From Bacillota bacterium (GTDB lineage: Bacteria; Bacillota; Clostridia; Lachnospirales; Lachnospiraceae), in contig JAEWAK010000008.1 of the NCBI GenBank assembly GCA_023391695.1, positions 106,925 through 170,924 on the forward strand: a stretch of DNA of 64,000 bases. Reading direction: 5' to 3'. The position numbers were made by a program, and so were the translations under genes. Of this stretch, positions 1-7,290 are shown in pieces (position 1 is the first letter of the stretch; every line of letters starts with the position of its first letter). The notes under the pieces are model-generated. The model ran no database searches. It had not been told where the DNA came from and worked only from the letters and a program-made list of their open reading frames with translations.

Positions 1-2
1 TC

Positions 3-404
3 AGCAAAGTTGTTCAGGAGGAAGTTCTCCATATAAGTAAAAAGAGAGGGATGGATGATTTTTCCTGCGATATCAAGTTTGATAATCTCAGAATGGATAT
101 TGAGAAAACGGAAGAACTGGATTTCCTGAAAGAAAAAATAATACCGGATGAGAATACCGTTGATGTTGTATCCCCATTTGTGGGAACCGTTATATTCAGT
201 AATCAAATTAAGACGGCTGCCGGAGATATAGCTATCAAAAAAGGAGATGTGATTTGTTCCATCGAAGCCATGAAGATTTACAATGATATAAAAGCTCCGG
301 CCGCAGGCAGAATTATTCAGATATTCGTTGAAGATAGCAGTTTGGTAGAGTTTGAGCAGCCTATTTTCAAAATCAGGGTAGATAAAGATGAAGAAACAAT
401 ATAA
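3..404 (+). CDS. accB: Biotin carboxyl carrier protein of acetyl-CoA carboxylase (5' end outside window)
   Basis: The product is the biotinylated carrier subunit of acyl-CoA carboxylase, shuttling carboxybiotin from AccC to a carboxyltransferase. The C-terminal half is a biotinyl/lipoyl domain with the biotinylation motif EAMKI (biotinyl lysine about 39 residues before the end of the frame) and the surrounding hydrophobic beta-strands. The reading frame is open to the left edge. The first ATG (51) has only a poor, abutting AGAGGG site, so the true start probably lies upstream and the gene is 5' partial. It overlaps accC by 17 bases, which suggests translational coupling. No carboxyltransferase gene is visible; it may lie left of the window. 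Its place next to the PKS genes suggests malonyl-CoA supply for the assembly line (inference). Confidence 0.85.
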   Translation, partial: SKVVQEEVLHISKKRGMDDFSCDIKFDNLRMDIEKTEELDFLKEKIIPDENTVDVVSPFVGTVIFSNQIKTAAGDIAIKKGDVICSIEAMKIYNDIKAPAAGRIIQIFVEDSSLVEFEQPIFKIRVDKDEETI

Positions 405-1740
405 GCGTATTTTGGTAGCAAACCGGGGGGATAGTGCCATACGTGTTATTCGCGCCTGCAAGGAAATGGGAATAGAGACAGTCGGTATTTATTCAAAGGC
501 GGATAAAGGTCTGTTACATAGCAGAATTGCAGATTATTCTGTCTGCATAGGAGATGTCCGGAGCAAGGATTCTTATTTAAATTCTTACAATATTCTGGCG
601 GTTGCAACCTACTATAAAGTGGATGCCATACATCCGGGGATAGGTTATTTTGCAGAAAACGCTGATTTTGCCGAGTTATGCGAGAAGTGCGGAATAGACT
701 TTATCGGTCCAAACAGCAGGGCGATCAGCCTGATGGGAAATAAAGTTGAGGCTAAGAAGGTAGCGAAAGAATGTGGGGTACCGGTTATTGGCGATAACAG
801 CATTGAAGTGCTCAATTATGAAGATTGCGCCAAATACGCCGGCGAGATAGGCTGTCCGGTCATCCTTAAAGCTTCGAACGGAGGCGGAGGCAAAGGGATC
901 CGAGTAGCGGAGTACGAATCCGATATACCGCATTTATTTGAGGTTTGCCAAAGAGAAGCGGAACAGGTATTTGGTAAAAGCAGCATATTACTTGAAAAAT
1001 ATATAGAAAAAGCTAAACATATTGAAGTTCAGGTATTGGCAGATAAGCATGGAAATGTCATACACTTAGGAGACAGGGAGTGTACGATCCAGAGAAAAAA
1101 TCAAAAGCTTATAGAAGAGGCGAGATGCAATACCCTGTCCACTAAAGTCAGAAACAGTATGTATCAGGGTGCGGTTGATATATGTAAACATATTGGGTAT
1201 GTAGGTTTAGGTACAGTAGAATATATTCTGGAACCGGATAATTCTTATTATTTTATGGAGATGAATACAAGGCTGCAGGTAGAACATACCATTTCCGAGA
1301 TGATTACAGGTATCGACCTGGTAAAAGAACAGATCCGGGCAGCACAGGGAGAAGCCCTTGCGTATAAGCAGGAAGAGGTTAATTTTAATGGCTATGCCAT
1401 TCAATGCAGAATTCTGTCCGAATACTTTAACGGTGAGTTTATGCCTGACCATGGCAGAATTACAAGATTCGATCTGCCGGGCGGACCCGGCGTAAGAGTG
1501 GATACATCCTATGAAATGGACAATATTGTTACAACTTATTATGATTCCTTACTGTGTAAGATTTGCTGTCATGGCAGAGATAAATTGGAAGCGGTAAATA
1601 AAATGATAAGATGCCTGGAGGAAATGCGGATAGAAGGAGTAGGAAATAACCGGGAGATATTAATGAATATACTAAAAGATAACAGATTCTTACCGGGCGA
1701 ATATACAACCACATTTCTTGATTCGGAAATAAACGGATGA
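388..1740 (+). CDS. accC: Biotin carboxylase
   Basis: The product is the ATP-grasp biotin carboxylase subunit (450 aa, the usual AccC length), which carboxylates the biotin of AccB with bicarbonate and ATP. Visible are the N-terminal carboxylase fold (ILVANRGDSAIRVIRAC), the ATP-binding glycine loop KASNGGGGKG, the HIEVQVLAD and RECTIQRKNQK segments, and the catalytic MNTRLQVEH motif. The start overlaps the end of accB. The last gene with an obvious link to fatty acid metabolism ends here, and the next gene starts 115 bases later. Housekeeping use in fatty acid synthesis cannot be excluded, but the position suggests a dedicated malonyl-CoA (or related) supply for the PKS. Confidence 0.93.
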   Translation: MKKQYKRILVANRGDSAIRVIRACKEMGIETVGIYSKADKGLLHSRIADYSVCIGDVRSKDSYLNSYNILAVATYYKVDAIHPGIGYFAENADFAELCEKCGIDFIGPNSRAISLMGNKVEAKKVAKECGVPVIGDNSIEVLNYEDCAKYAGEIGCPVILKASNGGGGKGIRVAEYESDIPHLFEVCQREAEQVFGKSSILLEKYIEKAKHIEVQVLADKHGNVIHLGDRECTIQRKNQKLIEEARCNTLSTKVRNSMYQGAVDICKHIGYVGLGTVEYILEPDNSYYFMEMNTRLQVEHTISEMITGIDLVKEQIRAAQGEALAYKQEEVNFNGYAIQCRILSEYFNGEFMPDHGRITRFDLPGGPGVRVDTSYEMDNIVTTYYDSLLCKICCHGRDKLEAVNKMIRCLEEMRIEGVGNNREILMNILKDNRFLPGEYTTTFLDSEING

Positions 1741-1854
1741 TTATGGGGAAATACGGTGATTAATAACAGCAACAGCCACAAAAGTTATTCGAGTTAACAG
1801 TAATTGCAGGAATCGGCAGCATAAGGAGCCTGTATAAACCAGGGGGGATTTATT

Positions 1855-2688
1855 ATGAAATTAGGAATAATCGGTGCAGGAGTGATGGGTAAAGGCGTAG
1901 CCCAGAGATTTGCACAGTACGGTCAGGAAGTTGTTTTATACGACATTGACCCACAGGTGATTGGTACTGCACAAAACGAAATTAAAAAAAGCCTGAAGAT
2001 AGCCGGCATGCTTAACAAAGCCATAGATGCGGAGAAAATTGTTTCGAATATAAAAATTACTTCGGGCTATGATGAATTGGAAGACATGGACTTTATTATC
2101 GAAAATGTAACGGAGGATGTAAAGACGAAAGAAACCGTGTACCGGAATTTAGAGAAGGTTTGTAAAGAAGGATGTATTTACCTGGTAAATACATCCTGCA
2201 TCCCTGTTACGCTTATTGGTTCCTATACGGGCCGGGCCGATAAAGTGATCGGGGTCCATTTTATGAATCCGGTCCCGATGAAAAATTTCGCAGAAGTGAT
2301 TAAGGGATGGAAGACTTCAGAGGAAACAGTTGAGATTATTCGACAATTACTGGACCGTATCGGAATAGAGATTGAAGTTGTTAATGACAGTGCGGGATTT
2401 GTATCGAACCGTTTGTCCCATCTGTTTATGAATGAAGCAGCTGCATTAGTATATGAAGGAGTTGCCACCTCGGAACAGATTGATAATATTTTTAAAAAAG
2501 CATTTGGGCATAAGATGGGGCCCCTTGAAACCGCTGATTTAATTGGAGTGGATACCGTACTGGATTCTTTAAAAGTACTGTATGAGCATTATGAGGATTC
2601 AAAATACAGAGCATGTCCGCTTTTGAAACAGATGGTATACGCAGGAGCAACCGGAAGAAAAGCGGGAAAAGGTTTTTATAATTATTAA
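1855..2688 (+). CDS. 3-hydroxyacyl-CoA dehydrogenase family enzyme (FkbK/ZmaG-like, extender-unit pathway)
   Basis: This is a 277-residue NAD-dependent dehydrogenase with an N-terminal Rossmann site (GIIGAGVMGKGVAQ), the HFMNPVP catalytic-histidine region near residue 138, and the C-terminal helical domain of the 3-hydroxybutyryl-CoA dehydrogenase family. It starts after a strong AGGGGGG-type site. In methoxymalonyl- and hydroxymalonyl-ACP pathways (FkbK in FK520, ZmaG in zwittermicin A) this family oxidises glyceryl-ACP at C3. The next three genes supply the ACP, FkbH and acyl-CoA dehydrogenase partners, so the same role is very likely here. From the sequence of this gene alone it could be a primary-metabolism enzyme; the assignment rests on context. 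Confidence 0.85.
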   Translation: MKLGIIGAGVMGKGVAQRFAQYGQEVVLYDIDPQVIGTAQNEIKKSLKIAGMLNKAIDAEKIVSNIKITSGYDELEDMDFIIENVTEDVKTKETVYRNLEKVCKEGCIYLVNTSCIPVTLIGSYTGRADKVIGVHFMNPVPMKNFAEVIKGWKTSEETVEIIRQLLDRIGIEIEVVNDSAGFVSNRLSHLFMNEAAALVYEGVATSEQIDNIFKKAFGHKMGPLETADLIGVDTVLDSLKVLYEHYEDSKYRACPLLKQMVYAGATGRKAGKGFYNY

Positions 2689-2710
2689 TGAAAGAAAATA
2701 CCATGAGGAC

Positions 2711-2833
2711 TGGTGTGAATACTGGTCGGTACGTGTACAAGGTGCACAGATGGGAGTTAGGTTGAAAAAACAAAAGCAGTTTTTCAACATCTTGATTTGT
2801 ACGTGCGCCGTAGCGCACAGATGGGAGTTTAAA
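2711..2833 (+). repeat. Hairpin-linker repeat leader of the ACP gene
   Basis: Three stem-loops in a row fill this gap: GTGTAC/GTGCAC (2733-2747, one G-U pair), GTTGAAAAA/TTTTTCAAC (2761-2788) and GTGCGC/GCGCAC (2803-2818). The linkers AGATGGGAGTTAG and ATCTTGATTTGTAC are almost identical to those of the array at 45084-45449. The last linker supplies GGGAG about 6 bases before the ACP start codon, so it also acts as ribosome-binding site. A small reading frame starting at 2750 is read through the repeat into the ACP and is probably not the true start. Confidence 0.75.
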
Positions 2834-3067
2834 ATGGACGTAAAAGAAAAAATTAAAGTGTTTTTATCAAAGTTTGTTAATGTAAATGAAATTGGGAATA
2901 CGGATAATTTTTTTGAAAAAGGGCTGGTAAATTCATTATTTGCAATGCATCTGGTCAATTTTGTTGAAAGTGAATTTGACATTTCCATTGATAATACGGA
3001 ATTGGATATGGACAATTTTAAAGATATCAATTCGATTTCTGCCTTAATCGAAAAGAAACTGGCGTGA
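2834..3067 (+). CDS. Stand-alone acyl carrier protein for the extender unit (FkbJ/ZmaD-like)
   Basis: This is a 77-residue acyl carrier protein, the normal size for a discrete ACP. The phosphopantetheine serine lies in GLVNSLFAM (NSL in place of the usual DSL). It would carry the glyceryl unit loaded by FkbH, stay attached through both oxidations, and deliver the finished hydroxymalonyl unit to an AT. The start at 2834 is chosen because the usual ACP fold begins at MDVKEKIKVFL, and because the upstream codons are the translated hairpin repeat. The FkbH gene follows after 25 bases. Modification by the Sfp-type transferase at 45450 is expected (inference). Confidence 0.88.
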   Translation: MDVKEKIKVFLSKFVNVNEIGNTDNFFEKGLVNSLFAMHLVNFVESEFDISIDNTELDMDNFKDINSISALIEKKLA

Positions 3068-3092
3068 AAATCAATTGCTTGGAGGAAGCAGT

Positions 3093-4133
3093 ATGGCTGG
3101 GCAAAAAATAAAATGCGTTATATGGGATCTAGACAATACCCTATGGGACGGAGTTCTGCTGGAAACCGAAAAGGTACATTTAAAAGCAAATGTTGTTGCG
3201 GTAATAAAAGAACTGGATGAAAGAGGAATATTACAGTCCGTAAGCAGCAAAAATGAATATGCCATAGCGAAAGAAAAATTGGAGGAGTTTGGTTTGTGGG
3301 AGTATTTTATCTATCCGCAGATTAACTGGAACGGCAAATCAGAAGCAGTTGCCCAGATCGCGAAAAGCATAAATATTGGTATGGATACTTTGAGTTTTGT
3401 GGATGATCAGGTGTTTGAAAGAGAAGAGGTCTTATTCAGTCATCCCGAGGTCTTGTGTATCGATGCCGCAGATATTGATAAAATTCCTTATATGGAGAGA
3501 ATGAACCCGAAATACATAACAAGTGATTCCAAAAACAGAAGAAAAATGTACCAGAATGATTACAGAAGAAATCAGGAAGAGCAGGAGTATACCGGTACAA
3601 AAGAAGAGTTTCTGTCAACCCTTGCTATGCTTTTTAAAATAGACAAAGCAATGGAAGAAGATCTTCAGAGGGCAGAGGAACTTACGGTAAGAACACATCA
3701 GCTGAATTCCACCGGTTACCTATATTCCTATGAGGAACTTAAAGATTTTATCGATTCAGAGGATTACGAGGTTTTTGTGGCTCAGCTCGATGATAAATTT
3801 GGAGCATACGGTAAAATCGGACTGGCACTTATGGAGAAAAAGGATGACATATGGGAATTAAAACTTCTCCTTATGTCCTGCAGAGTGATGACAAAAGGCG
3901 TTGGCAATGTTTTCATGAATTATCTGATTAATGAAGCCAGGAAAAACAATAAGATTTTAAGAGCCCAGTTCGTTCCCACCGATAAAAACAGAATTATGTA
4001 TATTACATATAAACTCAACGGTTTCAAAGAAGCTTCCCAAGACGGAGAGGTAGTTATTTTTGAGGCGGATATGTCCTATGAAAGAACGATTCCGGATTAT
4101 GTAAAGCTGGTTTGTGAAGGGAGGGAATATTAA
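3093..4133 (+). CDS. FkbH-type HAD-like glyceryl-ACP synthase
   Basis: The product is a 346-residue bifunctional enzyme of the FkbH family. It takes 1,3-bisphosphoglycerate, dephosphorylates it and loads a glyceryl thioester on the partner ACP. The HAD phosphatase motif DLDNTLWDG is at the N terminus. The middle carries the SKNE and DDQVFER segments typical of FkbH. The C-terminal GNAT-like part has the conserved SCRVM cysteine region. The start is set at 3093, where GGAGG sits 7 bases upstream; an upstream in-frame alternative at 3075 lacks a ribosome site. The stop overlaps the next ATG by one base (TAATG). This is the diagnostic gene for a glycolate-type (hydroxy- or methoxymalonyl) extender unit. 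Confidence 0.93.
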   Translation: MAGQKIKCVIWDLDNTLWDGVLLETEKVHLKANVVAVIKELDERGILQSVSSKNEYAIAKEKLEEFGLWEYFIYPQINWNGKSEAVAQIAKSINIGMDTLSFVDDQVFEREEVLFSHPEVLCIDAADIDKIPYMERMNPKYITSDSKNRRKMYQNDYRRNQEEQEYTGTKEEFLSTLAMLFKIDKAMEEDLQRAEELTVRTHQLNSTGYLYSYEELKDFIDSEDYEVFVAQLDDKFGAYGKIGLALMEKKDDIWELKLLLMSCRVMTKGVGNVFMNYLINEARKNNKILRAQFVPTDKNRIMYITYKLNGFKEASQDGEVVIFEADMSYERTIPDYVKLVCEGREY

Positions 4134-5275
4134 TGGATTTTTCCGTAACAAAAGAACAGAAAGAGTTCAGACAGGAAATCATTGATTTCTCAAGAAAAAA
4201 TCTCAATGACAGCAATTATTACGAAAAATTTTCCATGGATATGTGGAAAAAAGTCTGTGATTTTGGTTTGCTGGGAATCACCGTAGGGGAGGAATACGGA
4301 GGGCTGGAAGAAAGTTATGAGACCGCGGCGATTGCCTTTGAAAGTCTTGGCTACGCTTGTAAAAATAACGGTTTTATTTTCGTGATCAATAACCATATAT
4401 GGGTATCCCAAAATATTATCTATTTATATGGTTCAAAGGAACTGAAAGAGAAATATCTTCCGGATATGGTTGAAGGGAAAAAAATCGGCGCTATTGCCAT
4501 TACGGAGGCGGAAGCAGGCTCGGACGCCTTTGCCATGACTGCGAATGCGGTTGAGGACGGAGACTATTATGTGCTGAACGGAACAAAGATGTTTATTTCA
4601 AATGGTCCCATTGCGGATGTTTTTATTGTTTTTGCTGTTACCAGGGAAGCTTCGGATAAGAAGATAACCGCATTTGTGGTCGAGCGGAATTTTGAAGGGG
4701 TAAGCACAGGAAAAGATATTGAAAAGATGGGACTGAACGCATGCCCTACCAGTGAACTTTTATTAAACCAGGTAAGAGTGCCCAAAGAAAATATTCTGGG
4801 CAAATTAAACAGCGGAAGCAATATTATGACGGGTGCTCTTGAATGGGAAAGATGCTATGAATTTGCTCCCCATGTCGGCGTTATGCAAAGAGTCCTGGAA
4901 GAATGTATCAAACAGGCAAACGGCCGAAAACAGTTCGGAAAACCAATCGGTTCGAATCAGTCAATATCCCATAAAATTGCGGAAATGGAAGCAGCAATTG
5001 AAATGGCAAGACTGATGTTATATAAGATTGCCTGGTTAAAAGACCATAAAAAATCTGCTTATCTGGAAACTTCTATTTTTAAGCTTTTCGTAAGTGAACA
5101 TTATATAAAAACGTGCAGGGATGCGATACAGATTTTTGGGGCCTATGGGTATACCAGGGAATACGATCTGGAGAGAGAACTAAGGGATGCTTTGGCATGC
5201 AGCATATACTCCGGTTCCAATGAAATGCAGAAGAATACGATTTATGATATGGCAAATGCAAAATGTATCTATTAA
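4133..5275 (+). CDS. Acyl-CoA dehydrogenase family enzyme (FkbI/ZmaE-like)
   Basis: This is a 380-residue FAD acyl-CoA dehydrogenase. It contains the substrate/FAD motif ITEAEAGSDAF, the GTKMFISNG loop, the QFGKPI segment and the catalytic-base region SGSNEMQ near the C terminus. In hydroxymalonyl-ACP pathways this family oxidises the C3 aldehyde of the ACP-bound unit to the carboxylate. It is coupled by a one-base overlap to the FkbH gene and followed after 9 bases by etfB and then etfA, which are its probable electron acceptors. No FkbG-type O-methyltransferase is present in the window, so the unit is expected to remain hydroxylated. Confidence 0.92.
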   Translation: MDFSVTKEQKEFRQEIIDFSRKNLNDSNYYEKFSMDMWKKVCDFGLLGITVGEEYGGLEESYETAAIAFESLGYACKNNGFIFVINNHIWVSQNIIYLYGSKELKEKYLPDMVEGKKIGAIAITEAEAGSDAFAMTANAVEDGDYYVLNGTKMFISNGPIADVFIVFAVTREASDKKITAFVVERNFEGVSTGKDIEKMGLNACPTSELLLNQVRVPKENILGKLNSGSNIMTGALEWERCYEFAPHVGVMQRVLEECIKQANGRKQFGKPIGSNQSISHKIAEMEAAIEMARLMLYKIAWLKDHKKSAYLETSIFKLFVSEHYIKTCRDAIQIFGAYGYTREYDLERELRDALACSIYSGSNEMQKNTIYDMANAKCIY

Positions 5276-5284
5276 GGAGAGCTT

Positions 5285-6058
5285 ATGAAGATCGTAATAT
5301 GTATAAAACCTGTAAAGCCGGAATTGATTTATGCAGGTGAATCCCGTATCGAAGAATATTTGATGAACCCTTATGATTTATATGCATTGGAAAAAACCGT
5401 AGCATTAAAGAATTTCATTGACTGCAGGATTATCTGCCTGTGTATGGGGCCAATGAGTTCTAAAGGACTGTTACAAAAGGCGATTGCAGTGGGGGCAGAT
5501 GAGTCCGTTCTTCTAAATGATGATAGGTTCCGGGGCTCGGATACCTTTTCCACTTCCTATATATTAGCAAAAGCAATTCAGAAAATCGGAAATGTCGACC
5601 TGGTAGCCTGCGGACAGCAAACTATTGACGGTGAAACCGGACAGGTGGTATATGGAATCGGAGAACGGCTGAATTATTATTGCCTGCCGCATATCGCTGA
5701 AATTACAGGTGCGCAGGATTCGGTAATTCAGGTGAAACAGGTAAAAGAATCTGAAATTATTATAGGAAAGCTGAAAACCCCTGCGGTTGTCTCGTTTCAT
5801 GATTTTATAGTTTCACAGCCCCAAATAAGTCTTATGGCATTAAAAAGAGCCAGAAAGAAGGAGATTCTTGTATGGAATGCCGCAGATCTGGAAACGGATA
5901 CAGGTAAATGCGGACTGGAGGGTTCCAAAACGAAAGTGCTTTATATTCAAAAAGAAATAATGAAAAAACCAAAAGCTTATGTTGAAGGAAATGCCGTAGA
6001 AAAAGCGGAATTAATGTATAACATAATTTCCGGTAAAGCACAGGATTTTGCAGTATAA
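5285..6058 (+). CDS. etfB: Electron transfer flavoprotein beta subunit
   Basis: This is the 257-residue EtfB, with the N-terminal KIVICIKPV strand and the AMP-binding signature GQQTIDGETGQV. Together with EtfA it would take electrons from the FAD of the acyl-CoA dehydrogenase encoded just upstream. The start follows AGGAGAGCTT and lies 9 bases after the dehydrogenase stop, so one transcript is likely. A dedicated ETF pair within an extender-unit cassette is noteworthy; relatives in aerobes generally rely on housekeeping ETF (family knowledge, not checked here). Confidence 0.95.
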   Translation: MKIVICIKPVKPELIYAGESRIEEYLMNPYDLYALEKTVALKNFIDCRIICLCMGPMSSKGLLQKAIAVGADESVLLNDDRFRGSDTFSTSYILAKAIQKIGNVDLVACGQQTIDGETGQVVYGIGERLNYYCLPHIAEITGAQDSVIQVKQVKESEIIIGKLKTPAVVSFHDFIVSQPQISLMALKRARKKEILVWNAADLETDTGKCGLEGSKTKVLYIQKEIMKKPKAYVEGNAVEKAELMYNIISGKAQDFAV

Positions 6059-6083
6059 AGACCGCAGGAAGGGGGAGTGTTAC

Positions 6084-7082
6084 ATGGACAGGGATATTGC
6101 GGTTAACAGGGATATCGCGGTTATATGCGATTCACAGGAATATAATAGCGAGCATGTATTACAGACTGTAACCAAAGCAAGAAGTCTTGGTGATAAATGC
6201 GGCAGCAGGGTATCGGTCCTATGTGTCGGACACTGGGAGGACCGGAGGGCGGACATCTTATTTCGATATGGAGCCGATCATTTGGTCATCTGCAGGCAGG
6301 AAGAGCATTTTGACATACCGTATTTTACGGATGTTGTGACAGATATGGTCAAGCAGAGCCTGCCAGGCGTTATACTTGTGCCGGCGACGGTAAACGGAAA
6401 AATTACGGCGGCTGTCTTATCTACCAGATTAGAAGCAGGACTCACAGCGGATTGTATCGATATCGGTTTCGATGAGCAGGGGGAACTGTATTTTTCAAGA
6501 GCGGCCATCAACGATTCCGTTATTGCAAAGATTAAATGTATCAATTGCAGCATTAGTATGGGAACGGTAAAAAAGGACGTATTTATAAAAAAAGAATGCG
6601 GCAGGCCCGGCAAAGGAACGGTAGAGGAATTTTACTATAAGGGAAGAAAAGAAAAACTTTCAGACTCCTGGGAAGTATTGGAATACATAAAAAAAGAAGT
6701 AAAAAAAGATGTTAATATTAATCATTATAAAAAAGTTTTCTGCATCGGAAGAGGTGTTAAAAACCAGGAAACATTTAAAAGAATATGCTGTCTTGCGGAA
6801 AAATGCGGTGCCGGAGTAGTTGGAACCAGAGCGGTCGTTGAAGAAGGACTGATTGGGAAAGAAAGACAGGTCGGCCAGTCAGGAAAAAGTATATCCCCTC
6901 ATATTTACATAGGATTTGGTGTCTCGGGTGCAAGCCAGCATATGGTCGGAATTAAGAACGCGGAAATAATAATTGCCGTAAATGCTGATAAAAATGCAGC
7001 AATATTCGACTATTCCGATTATTCTATCGTGGATAATATCGAAGCCGTACTTGATGAACTGGAGAATATGGCAGAAGTTTAG
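6084..7082 (+). CDS. etfA: Electron transfer flavoprotein alpha subunit
   Basis: This is EtfA, 332 residues from the ATG at 6084, which has a clear GGAAGGGGGAG site. A frame extension to 6048 would overlap etfB and is less likely. The C-terminal FAD-binding domain is visible: the GQSGKSISPHIYIGFGVSG segment, a QHMVGI segment and INAD-like AVNADKNAAIF. The N terminus contains an unusual short duplication (DRDIAVNRDIAV). It is the last gene of the extender-unit operon, and the leader of the first PKS gene follows. Confidence 0.94.
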   Translation: MDRDIAVNRDIAVICDSQEYNSEHVLQTVTKARSLGDKCGSRVSVLCVGHWEDRRADILFRYGADHLVICRQEEHFDIPYFTDVVTDMVKQSLPGVILVPATVNGKITAAVLSTRLEAGLTADCIDIGFDEQGELYFSRAAINDSVIAKIKCINCSISMGTVKKDVFIKKECGRPGKGTVEEFYYKGRKEKLSDSWEVLEYIKKEVKKDVNINHYKKVFCIGRGVKNQETFKRICCLAEKCGAGVVGTRAVVEEGLIGKERQVGQSGKSISPHIYIGFGVSGASQHMVGIKNAEIIIAVNADKNAAIFDYSDYSIVDNIEAVLDELENMAEV

Positions 7083-7142
7083 CATGAGAGACAGTACGGT
7101 CAGCTGAGAACAGGAAAAATATCAACCTATGAAACATTTTGT

Positions 7143-7240
7143 TTGAATTTGTAACTATTCAGTACTCCTGAGAAATTCGCAGAATTACGAGTAAATCAGC
7201 GCCAAAATATATATATTTTGTGTGCATAAGCGCATATTAG
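7143..7240 (-). repeat. Interspersed hairpin repeat, copy A (leader of first PKS gene)
   Basis: Read on the minus strand, this segment matches 17186-17282 almost throughout: TATGCGCTTATG, a short hairpin, GGCGCT, ATTACTCG, AATTC-loop-GAATT, then TGAAT-GTTACAAA. The hairpin between the two GCGC boxes differs from copy B in sequence (CAAAATA/TATTTTG here) but keeps its pairing. The element lies 50 bases upstream of the first PKS start codon. Confidence 0.75.
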
Positions 7241-7290
7241 AACTGCTGTGACCTGAATAGACACAAAAATTTTATTGTGAGGTAGCGTAT

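Noticed and set aside
2750..2833. N-terminal extension of the ACP
   Set aside because: The codons are repeat sequence and the ACP fold begins at 2834.
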